This document shows, in pieces, positions 11,500-22,291 of a stretch of 64,000 nucleotides of DNA (positions are counted from its first letter, which is position 1; each line of letters begins with the position of its first letter). The notes beneath the pieces are model-generated. The model ran no database searches, was not told the DNA's origin, and was given only the letters and a program-made list of their open reading frames with translations. Source of the stretch: Epiperipatus broadwayi (lineage: Eukaryota > Onychophora > Udeonychophora > Euonychophora > Peripatidae); assembly GCA_028023455.1 (NCBI GenBank), contig JAQFVV010012420.1, positions 4,220,001 through 4,284,000 on the forward strand, given 5' to 3'. The translations under genes were made by a program, and so were the position numbers.

Positions 11500-12480
11500 T
11501 CATCATCATCATTTACAGAAAGAAATTTGTTGTTTATATCAGATGTTATAGCACAAGTTATTAATTCTGAAAGTCAACTTGATGTAATTTATTTTGATTT
11601 GTGCAAAGCTTTTGGTAAGATTGATGATATTTTATTAATGAAAGCTGATAAAATTTGGTTATCAATTAACCTTTTAAAATTTTTAAAGTCTTTTCTTATT
11701 AATTGAAAGAATTATGTGTATATTAATGAAAAATCTTCTTTTATGGTTACTTATGGGTGTGGAATATCAAAGGAAAGTATTTTAAGTCCCATTTTTTTGC
11801 CATTTGTACTTCTAATCTAACTTTTATTATAGCTGGGAAAAATATATTATGTTATGCAGATGATATTAAGATCTTTTTGAAAATTCTAAATACAAATGAT
11901 CATAAAGTATTGCAAAATTATATTAATGCTTTTTGCAATTGATGCCATGTCAATAATATGCAAATAAATATTAAAAAATGCAATTCAGTGTCTTATAAAA
12001 AAAAACAATTAGTAATGGTCAATATTGTGTTAATGGAAATAGAACTGCCATAACTTTTAAGCAGCAAGATCTGAGTACTCTTTTCACAATTGGTTATATA
12101 TTTAATGACCATATTCAAACAGTGGCTAATATGTCTCTTAAAATTATGGGTATGATTTTAATATCAAATATTCAATTTAAGTTAGAAATGTATAGGTTAC
12201 TATTTGATACATTGATTTTGCCTGTTCTGCATTATAGTTATATTGTTTGAAATCCATACAATCAATGAAGTATAAGTAAATTACACAAAATAAAGATAAA
12301 TAATTTAAATACATTTATAAAAATAAAATATATACTAAGAAGATAAACAGTATGTATAATAAAATACTGTTAACAGACATGTCATTTTTATTTAAATTAG
12401 TGCATGGTACTGTATCATTAGAATATGCAGTAACAAGAATTTCAATTTAAGATCTAACATATAATTCTAGATGTCATGAA
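11500..12480 (+). pseudogene. Jockey/CR1-like LINE reverse transcriptase remnant
   Basis: The plus strand encodes LDVIYFDLCKAFGKIDD near 11578-11630 (family pattern FDFSKAFDKVDH), then LLKFLKSFLIN*KNYVYINEKSS, a GISKESILSPIF block (family GVPQGSILGPLLF), and the catalytic box CYADDIKIFLKI near 11848-11880. A +1 frame change in a T-run near 11800 separates the last two. Weak traces of the thumb and C-terminus continue to about 12.48 kb, where a palindromic insertion follows. Reverse transcriptases of this type copy their own RNA at a nicked target. Internal stops show this copy is inactive. The 5' part and the endonuclease are missing. Confidence 0.78.
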
Positions 12481-12511
12481 TTGTTTTATTTACTTATGTT
12501 GAGATATTCCA

Positions 12512-12971
12512 TTAATTCACCATTGAACCACCAAACATCACATGATCACCACTTCCTATGATTGCTCATAACTGTTATTAAAGCAGGAAAAACTCTCCAT
12601 ACAGTAGTGCCATTCAGTGCAAGCCAGAGTAATCAATGGATTCCAGAAAGCTTGTGCATAAAATCCCCATCTAGTGCTTATTCATCCAATATCCCCAGAC
12701 TAGTTTTTGGTTTGTGGCCTTCATCAGTAAAAAGCCTTGGATCTGAGAGCACTGCACCTAAATCTTAGGATCCTAAAATCTAGATGCAGTGCTTTCAGAT
12801 CCAAGGCTCCTCACTGATGAAGGCCACAAGCCAAAAACTAGTCTGGGATATTAGATGAGTAGGAACTAGATAGGCATTTTATGCACAAGCCTTCTGGCAT
12901 CCATTGATTACTCTGGCTTGCTCTGAGTTGCACTACTGTATGGAGAGTTTTGCCTGTTTTAATTTACCATT
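12512..12971 (+). mobile_element. palindromic insertion, family F1 copy 1
   Basis: A 13-bp direct repeat (TTAATTCACCATT at 12512-12524, TTAATTTACCATT at 12959-12971) flanks a 434-bp insert. A 5' segment of ~60 nt (ACATCACATGATCACCA...) precedes a near-perfect palindrome with arms of ~200 nt centred at about 12772. The arm ends read ..AAACTCTCCATACAGTAG and CTGTATGGAGAGTTTTGCCT. Both arms contain a hammerhead-like core, CTGATGA-AGGCCACAAGCC, with the following GAAA decayed to AAAA in this copy. It is homologous to the insertion at 28.4 kb. No protein is encoded; the open frame on the left arm is incidental. Confidence 0.85.
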
Positions 12972-13122
12972 TCATAGATTGCAACTGGAGTATAATAAAA
13001 AGTTTGCAGATATTGTATTGATATTTTATCTTTAAACTATACACAATTTAAAGACAAAATAAAATCAATTTTATATTGATATTACTAATGTAAATAATAA
13101 TTTTAAACATATCAAGGTAATT

Positions 13123-13135
13123 TTATATTATTATT

Positions 13136-13170
<35 letters not shown>

Positions 13171-13352
13171 TATTATTATTGTTATTGTTATTATTATTGT
13201 TATTATTATTACTGTTGCTGTTGTTATTGTTAATGATATTATTAGTATTATTGCTGTTGTTATTGTTAATGTTATTATTAGTATTATTGCTGTTGTTATT
13301 GTTATTATTATTGCTGTTGTTGTTATTGTTATTATTGTTGTTGTTGTTTCAA
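13123..13352. repeat. compound trinucleotide microsatellite
   Basis: About 230 bp of interrupted (ATC)n, (ATT)n and (GTT/GCT)n repeats. It produces long poly-Leu and poly-Ile open frames on both strands, which are not genes. It lies between the F1 insertion and a Tigger-like element. Confidence 0.95.
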
Positions 13353-13641
13353 GAAGAACTTTATTCAGACTAGAAGCACAAGTTACTTTAATACTTTCTG
13401 TATACATGTGATTACATTGATGTTCCTGAGGATTATGTATATTGTATCTATCTAAGTTCTTTACAAGTCTTTACAGATATAAACTGGGTGGGCAATGGAT
13501 TGTCTGTTATAGGTTATAATACTAAATTTATATGGCTTCCCATAGTTTTTTTTAATTACATTGTTTTTGTTTAAATTGTTTCTCAAAGTTATCTTATTTA
13601 CATTTGGATAATTACGACACACACACACGCATATATATATA

Positions 13642-14576
13642 TACCTGGGTCTCGTTTTACGCAATAGGTTCCTCAGAAAACACACGCAAAAGAAAACGCA
13701 CAAAAATAGACGTAACTTACCTTGAAAAAGGGGGGATATGGGCTGTGATTTTTCAAAAATCGCATAAAAGCAAAGCACCAACGTAAAATTACTTTAAAAT
13801 TCGCACAAAAAAAATAAGGAAATAAAATATGACTAATAAAAAATTTCAAATTTGAAAAAAAATTGATACAAGACAAACTTTTTTTAACTATAATATTTAA
13901 TTTTATTTAAAACAATATATTTTTATGCATAATTTACAGTACAGTACTGTAATTTACATTTTTTTATACACGTTTTAATTATTATCACTATTTGCCGATA
14001 AACAGGTTCTTTTGCAAACTGGAAAAAAATCAGATTCTTCACAAGAGAAAATACAACTAGCACCAACTTCACTCTCATGTTGTGTTAATGGTTTTCTGTT
14101 GACAATGTAATTAGTAATTAATCTTTGAGATGATGATTTTATTAATTGTTTATGAAGCTCGCGATATCCAGACATACAACCATTTAGCTCTCGTTGGAAT
14201 TTAAGAGCAAGTTCATGATTAGTCTCATAAATAAGAAAATAATTTGCCAACTGATTAGAAATTAACACGCACAATGTTTGAACAAATTTACATTATAATC
14301 TTGTAAAATTTAATGTGTGTATGCATAAAATGTGGAAATCATGATTTTAATTTCATTATTGCATAAAATCTTACTATTATAAAGCTCTGAAAATATTGAA
14401 ATTACTAAGATGAAAGTCAAATTCCAATAATGTTCTATTACTTTCAATATGACATAAATGTGCGAAATTTATTATTTAAAGTAATAGCGCATTATTGGAG
14501 TTCGACTTCCAAGAAACATGAATCGCGTAACTTCAAAATCGCGTTAAATAAATCTGCGTAAAGTGAGACCCAGGTG
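13642..14576 (-). mobile_element. short pogo/Tigger-like DNA transposon (T1)
   Basis: Terminal inverted repeats start YACCTGGGTCTC (13642) and end GAGACCCAGGTG (14576). The left end follows a TA, and both ends sit in TA-rich flanks. The subterminal parts are rich in GCG/CGC-like words (TTTTACGCA, AATCGCGTAAC, ATCGCGTTAAA), reminiscent of Tigger family ends. The same termini bound the 4.5-kb element at 34.4-38.9 kb, in the opposite orientation, with long matching subterminal sequence. T1 keeps only a short reading frame, so it is an internally deleted, non-autonomous copy. Confidence 0.8.
13975..14274 (-). pseudogene. possible pogo/Tigger-like transposase C-terminal fragment
   Basis: This is a 99-residue open frame inside the T1 element. 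It contains ELALKFQRELNGCMSGYRELH followed by KQLIKSSSQRLITNYIVNR. In Tigger and related pogo-group transposases the extreme C-terminus often has a 'YxxLYxx...QxTLxxFF'-like ending, and YRELH...QRLITNYI resembles it. No DDE catalytic residues or CENP-B-type DNA-binding domain remain. The assignment rests on position within the terminal repeats and on this weak motif. It could also be an uncharacterised small ORF carried by the element. Confidence 0.4.
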
Positions 14577-14579
14577 TGT

Positions 14580-14935
14580 ATATATATATTGTACCCTTTT
14601 CTTAAAGGAAAAACTACTGAACAAAGAGAATATATTACTATAGTGAACTGAAGTTAAATTACATAAACAATGACTATCGAGGCAATTAACATGAAGATTA
14701 GCTCAAGATGCATTACTAAGATGCAATATCTAATAAAACAATATTTTTCAATAATTACATTTAATGAAAGCTTATTATAATAAAATATCATAACATTTAC
14801 GTTCATAATAAATAATTAGGGTTCCAACTATAATACTCAATCTATTCATTCATTAACTAATTTAGCTTATAATGCTCAATATTGTAATAACATGAAAGCT
14901 AAAACCTTCAACAGATATGCCTTAAACATTGATTT
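14580..14935. other. no gene recognised
   Basis: AT-rich spacer between the T1 transposon and repeat S copy 1; nothing identifiable. Confidence 0.5.
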
Positions 14936-14939
14936 TTTT

Positions 14940-15475
14940 AAAAGTTTATAGCTACATATATTTTCAATTGGAATCAACAATTAATACTACCAACACCACA
15001 TCACTTCTTCAGAGAATCATCACAACCTTCAAGATATACTGACTTCAATAAGTAATGCAGTATTTTGTTGACACCTTACATAATAAAGTCATCTATTAAA
15101 AAATTGATGATGACAATATTGAAGAGCTTTTGCAATCACATATGAAAGAATTAACTAACTAGTAATTGATGTGACTGGATTAAAGAAATGAAAATCAATG
15201 AGCACTATAAAGAACCTGGACATAAAAAACTGAAGAAATTGATTTCATATCATGAGGCCATAAATTGCACTTTCAGAAATTTTGACCCAAACTTAGAACA
15301 TTCCATCAAACCTAAAAATTCCTTAAATCAAAGAATGATCCTTATGTTGTATGAAGGAAAAATGAAAGAAACAAATCAACCATTCATTTTAAACATTTTC
15401 TCTACAGATCCCCAACCAACAATAAATAATATACTCCTCCAAAAAACCATGAAGACAATGACAGACCCTTAGAAT
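14940..15475 (+). repeat. repeat S, copy 1 (ORF-bearing, unknown)
   Basis: This stretch aligns, in opposite orientation, with 17690-18015. Shared blocks include TTTTCAATTGGAAT, CAAGATATACT, TTTTGTTGACAC, GAAAGAATTAACTAAC, TTTCATATCATGAGGCCAT and TTGCACTTTCA. The copies are diverged but collinear over more than 300 bp. The conserved end is coding (see the ORF at 15188). Confidence 0.8.
15188..15472 (+). CDS. unknown ORF of repeat S
   Basis: A 94-residue open frame that I do not recognise. Its first half (LKKLISYHEAINCTFRNFDP, residues ~16-36) is preserved in the second, inverted copy at 17.7 kb as LKKLVSYHEAMNCTFKEFDP. Differences are mostly conservative (I/V, I/M, R/K, N/E), which suggests the frame was under protein-level constraint before the copies decayed. 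Upstream frames in copy 2 add FVDTLDKVTILKMFPNTHGR in a matching reading order. The start codon chosen is only the first Met of the open stretch. Candidates are a mobile-element accessory or gag-like protein, or a duplicated host gene fragment; neither can be proven here. Confidence 0.45.
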   Translation: MKINEHYKEPGHKKLKKLISYHEAINCTFRNFDPNLEHSIKPKNSLNQRMILMLYEGKMKETNQPFILNIFSTDPQPTINNILLQKTMKTMTDP

Positions 15476-15479
15476 GAGC

Positions 15480-17685
15480 AACTGATAACTCAGAAAACTT
15501 GATGACTATGAATGCTGAATGGACGAATTATAGAAAAGAACAACTTAAGTGTTTTTATTTATATAGATTTAAGTTGCATTAGCTTCTCTATACACATATT
15601 TTAAGTTCATGTGTGCATAATACACACACAGACCAATTTATACAAACATATATTGTACATTAACATTTTGTTAACTACTGCCTATACTACATTTAATTGT
15701 TCATTAATACAATATTAACAATTTATGGTATAATTTTTTATCTACAAGTTAGAGCTAAAATTTTTCCCATAGATAATACAATGCTTTTTATATGACCTTA
15801 TTGCTTTATGATGAATTTTGGAGAACCGATTGTTCTCACTTGCTTCATTTTTTATTCCAATTTTTAATTTTTTATATATTTCCCCCTCTTTCTTTTTCTG
15901 TAACATTTCAGTTTATGATTATCATTATATAACTATTTTTCTGTTACTTTTTCAATACCATCTATATACAATTTCTCTTTCTATGTTATGACATCTGTTT
16001 GTGGGGATATAAATCTAAACAATTATAAAATCTTTCAATTTCGTTTTTCTTACAAAAATTTCGCATATAAAAAAATAGTTTTGCATATTTTTTCATCTGA
16101 TTTTATTCATTGGAATAATATGAAATCTAAAATTTGTTTCTGCATCATTTTAAAGATCCTTATTAAATAATGAATAACATAAACATTGTCATAGTGTGAT
16201 CTGAATTTTGCATCTAACTGAATGAATTTTGGGAGTTATTTAGTGGACTATCTCATTTTTTAGATGTAAATTAAAGGAATGCTTTTAATTCACATAAAGG
16301 TGATGAAAAGTAAACAAAAAGAAGGTAGTAAAATGTTAAAAATACATTTTGTTAGACTTTGAGAGTATTCTTGATAATATGTAACCAAAAATAAAAACAT
16401 GGGGCAAAGAATCATTAAAATAAACTTGCAACTAATTTCCATTTTTTTGTACCAACATCAATCTATTTCTCAGACTTAAAAAATGTCATTTTTTAAAGGA
16501 TATATAGATTGGTATTGACATAAGAAAGTAGACATTGTATTCAATTTTATTTAAATAATTCTTTATTCCCAAACTTTTATCTTTGCTTACATAATATCAA
16601 GAATACTGTGAAAACCTAATTTTTTTTTTTACTCTTTAATGTATTTATATGAATAACAATGTTTCTTTAAGTTTTGTAATTTAATACCAGTAGATGGCGG
16701 TAGAGTATTTTATTTTTTTTTTTGCTATTTTTTTCTTCCAAATCCTAAAAAAAACATGAATTGTCATTGGGAATATATATATAAGCAAAGTTTTAACTAT
16801 ATCAGAAATTGACAAGTGGGTAAAAATTGAGTTACAAAATTTTCCAAAAAACAAACTAAAGATTAAGTTAAATAAAAATATATAATAAAAAATAATCAAA
16901 TGGTTTATTATTTGAAGGTTTACAAAAAGTTCAAAACACTCAAAGTGTAAGAGGTCCAGAATCTGTAACCTACAACTGCATCAAACCATATCCAAATTGC
17001 TCCATTTAATTAAGTAAAATGATATTTATTTATTTCCTTTGTTGATAAATGATAGTAATCCTTAGCTTCTTAAGGCATCTTTATGCTTGTGCTAACACAA
17101 AAAGGGCAATTATAGAAATAATTACTACATTGAAGATTAAAAGTAGTTACTGTACTAAAGATTAAAGAAAATAATGCAACTAAAAAACAATTATATTAAA
17201 TATAATTATGAAATTGTTAGTAGTTTTTGTTTTATTTTAAATATATATATGGAGGAAAAAATTCTTTAATGTATTGGTTTCAGTTTTACTTCACTTAGTG
17301 AGGACAATTGTCCCCAAAACTCATTGTAAAGCAAGATTGTATAAAAAGCAAGGGATCATAATGGTTTTCTATAGAAAAAAAATTAGTTCATGCCTGCTAT
17401 AAAATTATATCATAAATTGTTGATATTGTATTCACAAACAATTTCACCTAGTATATATAGTAGTTAAAAAAACTTAATGTATAATAAGTTGTATGAAGTT
17501 ATGTACTAAAATATGTATATAGTCAAGATAATGCAAGTTAAAAATCACATATTTTTTGTAAAGGACACCAGATTTGATAGATGAAAATTTCTAAAAAATG
17601 TTTAAAATGAATGGTTGTCTTGCTTTTTTCATTTTCTTTTCATGCAACATAAGGACTCATTCATTAATTTAAGATATTTTTAGAT
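15480..17685. other. no gene recognised
   Basis: 2.2 kb of AT-rich DNA between the two inverted S copies. Open frames are short and hydrophobic, with no family motif. No terminal repeat was seen. Confidence 0.5.
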
Positions 17686-17689
17686 TTGA

Positions 17690-18015
17690 TGAAGCATTCT
17701 AAGTCAGGGTCGAATTCTTTGAAAGTGCAGTTCATGGCCTCATGATATGAAACCAGTTTCTTAAGTTTATTGATGTCCAGATTCTTTTCTACAGACTTGT
17801 TGATTTTTTTTCCAGTTACGTTAATTACTGGTTAGTTAATTCTTCCATGTGTGTTTGGAAACATCTTCAATATAGTGACTTTATCTAAAGTGTCAACAAA
17901 ATGTTGCATATCTTGATAAAGTTAGTATATCTTAAGGTTATGATAATTCTTTGATCTATAGATTGAAGTGACATGGGGTTTGGTACTGTTAGTTGCTAAT
18001 TCCAATTGAAAACAA
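17690..18015 (-). pseudogene. repeat S, copy 2 (broken ORF)
   Basis: On the minus strand the frame reads DMQHFVDTLDKVTILKMFPN, then after breaks NLDINKLKKLVSYHEAMNC and FKEFDPDLECFIK. It matches copy 1 at 15.2 kb in order and frame but is interrupted by stops. Orientation is opposite to copy 1, about 2.2 kb away. Confidence 0.6.
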
Positions 18016-18019
18016 ATCT

Positions 18020-18850
18020 AAATGTAAGCTTTAAAAAGTTTTTTTTCCAATGTTGTTAAAAAAAAGGTGTAGTTTTACTATGTAAATGTATATAAAAATG
18101 AACCTAAAAAGGGAGAGTAAGATCACAGTTGAAAATTTTTTGTATTCTTCCACAAAATTGTTAATCATTGTGTTGAAAAAAGACCATACTAAAGTTTCTT
18201 TTAAATTCATAGTCTTATATTATTTATGTAAAATTATTTAGAATTAAAAAAGCAATGTTTAATAATATCTCATTTGACTATACTGTTGAGATTATAAAGA
18301 CTTCTTGTTTATTAATAGTGTACAGGTAGCCAAATTATAGAACTGTACATTGCAGAACCCTAATCACACAGTTAATTTTGAAAAAAAAATGATACATTAA
18401 AAATAAAAAATAAAATGTATGTAATGCATTCACTGTTTACACATATTGTGATCAATATTTAAAATTCTTTTTTTTCAATATGTACTATACAGATCTAAAT
18501 AAAATAGCACTTTATAAACAAATATTCTAACTGTGACATAGTTTTTTTGCCATGAGATGTCACATTTTATTAAACATGGAGTCCTTTTCTTTGGAAGGAT
18601 TTATACATTTTTTGAATAGTGCAGTACTTGTGATACAGAGATAGATTATTTAAATAAATATTAAAGATATAAATCTTCATCAATTTATTTGTGTTGCATT
18701 ATCATCATACAAAATTTATTAATTGCATAATGCATGAAATCATGCCCCATTTTTTAACCAAAAATACATTTATGATAATAATCTCAATATAACTGAAATT
18801 AGAATTCATAAAGATTTTAATCCAAAATTGATTTGAGTGAATATTTTAGC
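18020..18850. other. no gene recognised
   Basis: AT-rich spacer; no motif, dyad or ORF worth calling. Confidence 0.5.
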
Positions 18851-19041
18851 TAATATTTAAATTTAAAATTGGAAAGGAATAAAAATCCTTATGCTGCTCC
18901 TCCACAAAATAATAAAAAAATAATTCTTTACAACTATATAATCAAATAATTTTATACATAAAAAAGCTTTTTATGTATAAAATTATTATTTGATTATATA
19001 GCTGTTATAAAGAATTATTATTTTTGATTAATATTTAAATT
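18851..19041 (+). mobile_element. hairpin-tailed insertion with 13-bp target duplication
   Basis: A perfect 13-bp direct repeat TAATATTTAAATT (18851-18863, 19029-19041) flanks 165 bp. A ~45-nt non-palindromic segment is followed by a hairpin. Arm 1 (about 18911-18966) and arm 2 (about 18967-19025) meet almost without a loop at AAAAAGCTTTTT and are nearly perfect complements. Arm 2 stops within 4 nt of the second direct repeat. AT-rich direct repeats can arise by chance, but the arrangement matches six other insertions in the window. Confidence 0.65.
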
Positions 19042-19044
19042 GTA

Positions 19045-19465
19045 CAAAAGTTAAAATAAAATAGTAATGGTAAATGACCATAATTTATTTTTAGCTTTAT
19101 GCTGAATGGAATTTTCATTTTATTTTCCATTTCTGTATTCTTATACATTTGCGATAATGTCTGCCATTTTGAAACAAATTACAATAAATTTTAAAATTGA
19201 GAAAGTAGATTAAGTGTTATTTTTAGTTTATATTTAGTAATTTTTGATCATATAAAGTTGATTATTAATTGCATAGTCCATGAAATTTTTTTTTCAAAAT
19301 AAAAATATAACTAAATTGCAATACGAGGATCATAATTTTTGTCACAAGCAAAGTATTCTTCATAAAAATTTTAATCCATAAAAGTGAATAAATAGAGTGT
19401 AAAGTTTTTAAACGAATGTACACATTTTAAAATTCAATACTGTATTAATAATATAACGGTCTGGG
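19045..19465. other. no gene recognised
   Basis: AT-rich DNA before repeat R copy 1; nothing identifiable. Confidence 0.5.
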
Positions 19466-19469
19466 TGAA

Positions 19470-21575
19470 GTGGAAGTTATCAGTCTTACCGTATCTGCAC
19501 TACAGAGTGCCACTAGGCATGCTGTTAAAGATCCAACTTTTATTTATTAAGACTGTCAGCCCAAGTCACTAGCTCAGTGAGACGCAGAGATTTATAAAAT
19601 ATAAATTATTTAAAATATATCTTCAATATAAAAAAAAAAAAAGAAAGCCACTGCCAGTAATTAACACACAAACATATATTTACGCACATATAAATAAAAT
19701 TGAGGAATAAAATTTATTATTTTAGGTTGGTTATTAATTTTTAAATTGAAATTTTTAATTTGCACAATCTGCACAGATTTGTTTAATAATATTTTTAAGA
19801 GTGTTGAGTATGAATAAACTACATACATAGATTGCATTTGAAAAGAAAATAGTCTATCCTGGATTTAACCTTAGGCCAAGAGTTCGCAGCCAAACCAATG
19901 TCAATCCATCTGATATATCGATGTATTCAATGCAGTATGAATATGACAGCACAAAATACCATACTGTTAGGAATGTACATCTGAACAGCATGGTTAAGAA
20001 GACATTGACTCTCATCCAGACAGGAATGCTACATCTGTCTGGCAAGAAGAACAATAAAAAAAAACTCCATAGGAAGGGACTGCATTTTCCGTCTTACTAT
20101 CCCCTTCCATAGGCAAAAGGAGATGTGTGGCATATAATGTGATCCTGCATGTAGCGAATCTCATACTTCATCTACTAATTACACCAATATATCCAATCCA
20201 TTAACCCAATTTAACTACGAAACAAATAACCTAAGATTAACCCTCCCTTAATTAATTAATATAACTTTACAAATCTATATAGCCATTAATGCCCAACTTA
20301 CATTTAACATTTATATAATTTCGCACAGATGAATTTTATAATAGTTTGTTTTTTTATCCATATAATTCTATAATTAAAAATCACTTCTTTTCTTTTCAAA
20401 AACTTTATTTGATGTATATATATATCCACTTATTTCCAACGTTTCGACTATCTTTACTCTATAGTCATTTTCAAGGATCTAGAAAAAACATTACATTATA
20501 AACAAACTTCACATAATAAAAACAAAAACAATCAAAACCAATTAAAAGACATCTGAATAAATACATTTAAGATACTCACCATGAGGTATCATTATTTACC
20601 GAATGTCTATATATTTTAATCAAATATGAAAACAAAAATATAATTAAATGTTAACGAATCTATGCAAGCATCTATACCCAACTTAAATTTAATGCATTTA
20701 AATGATTTATACAATAAATATTAATAAATAAAAAAAATAAAAAATAGAAAAAATGGAAATGATTTTTAGCAAACTCAAATGTATAAAAATTAAACATTAA
20801 TAATTGATTTGAAAAGTTAAGTCAGATAAAAGTTCATTTTAGAATTTAGGTTAGCTGAATATTAAAAGCTTATCAAATCTTAATGAAAGTTCTTAATTAC
20901 TTGTAGTAAAATTTTTCCATTTATATCTTACAGTAGAAGAGCTCCCGGTTTCTGGTGTCAATTTCCACAAAGTCTTTATATGAAGACCGGTCTATCTGAA
21001 GGTAGCCTTAGCTGGTTCAATCCTGGTATTACAGTCATTTCATTTTTAAATAAGTGAGGGAGAGTGACAAGTGTGTCTTATCACCCTTCTCACAAAAACA
21101 AGCGGGAACTGTTCTTAATTTCAATATTTTTCTTTTTATACTGATCATCCAGATTTACTGAACAATGGTTTCCTGTTTCAAATTTTCATTATGGTCCGAG
21201 CCTTCATTGCTGCTTCTATTGGACATCTAATTTATTTTTGTTCTCTTATCTATATTTCATCTGACTTTTTTTATATAAGATCCCCAAGGGCTAGCTTGCT
21301 TTTCAATAAATTTATAAAACAATCATTGCCATTTACAAAAATATTTTATCTTTAGATCTTGTACATTTTTTTATAAAAAAGTATGTTCAAATACTTTTTT
21401 TTTTATTTAAAAACTAATAATAATACTTTTAAGGTTTTCATTCCATCTGTGCGAATATATATATATACATACATTGAACAACTCTTTAATTTTAGCTTTT
21501 AGTTTTTTATTTACGAACTTAAAACCATTTTATACTAATTTTAAATTAATGTAACGCCGTATACCATTACAATGT
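19470..21575 (-). repeat. 2-kb dispersed repeat R, copy 1
   Basis: This region is homologous, reverse complemented, to 39845-41905. Shared landmarks in order are GTCTTACYGTATCTGCACTA at one end, GCCACTGCCAGTAATTAACA, CAGACAG.ATG, ATATTTTAATCAA, ACCCAACTTAAATTTAAT, CTGTGCGA near the far end, and TATACCRTTACA at the end. Copy 1 carries an extra segment around 20.33-20.57 kb, including a Penelope-type motif, that copy 2 lacks. No reading frame is conserved between the copies. The class is unknown: no proven terminal repeats, and neither LTR nor transposase could be identified. Confidence 0.8.
20420..20485 (-). ncRNA. Penelope-type hammerhead-like stem and GAAAC motif
   Basis: On the minus strand a perfect 6-bp stem GACTAT/ATAGTC (20446-20451 with 20461-20466) is followed directly by GAAACGTTGGAA. 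This is the usual 3' half of hammerheads in Penelope-like terminal repeats. The 5' half, normally CTGANGA, has decayed to TTGAAAA, so self-cleavage is unlikely. It lies in a segment present in R copy 1 and absent from R copy 2, so it probably marks a small Penelope-derived insertion. Confidence 0.5.
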
Positions 21576-21579
21576 ATTT

Positions 21580-22290
21580 GATTTTTTTTTCATCATCAAA
21601 ATATATTTTGATTATTTATTATACTGAATAAAATACTTTTTTTTTTCGATTTGTAGTCATTAACTATGAAAAGCTTTACTTTGGATATATTATTAATAAA
21701 GTACTGATTGTCTTCCAAGGACACTAGATGAAAATTAAATAAGATACAGTATTGCACATTCATTAATTGTATTTTGAATTTATAAACAAAATATTGTATA
21801 TAGTATTGTAATATTGTATACTGTATTGTGTATTATGAATAAACTCTGTACTGTACAATTTCAACATGAATGTCATTAATTTTCTTTTGGATGACAGAGC
21901 TATAATAACTAACTATATTATGATGTCATCAGTCTTACAAAATGGTCACCATTTAATGAATAATTTGTTGTGAATCAGAATTGTGGGTATCAAACTGATG
22001 ACGATCACTATTGTGAATCCTCGTATAAAGGTCCAGTGCAAAGCAGGTTATAACTGTATATATGTGTGTATTAGAATTAAAATTTTACTATTAAATTAAA
22101 AGTCATTGATATTTTGTCACATAGGGTTCATTTTACTTTAATTTGAATCATTTTACAATTTAAAAACTTTATATATGTGTGTATTGTCTAAGGTAGTTTT
22201 AAATGTATAATGTACATCCCACAAAACAGTAAACAGAAATTATCTAGATAAATCAAGGATAACACATGACCATATATAATGTAGAAATTA
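21580..22290. other. no gene recognised
   Basis: AT-rich DNA; only local variations on TATTGTATA around 21790-21850 were seen. Confidence 0.5.
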
Positions 22291-22291
22291 T

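Noticed and set aside
13123-13407. Poly-Leu and poly-Ile open frames on both strands
   Set aside because: They are translations of a trinucleotide microsatellite.
20327-21457. TTCGCACAGATG inverted pair taken as ends of a 1.1-kb transposon
   Set aside because: The right-hand motif lies inside repeat R, which continues past it in both copies, so these are not element ends.
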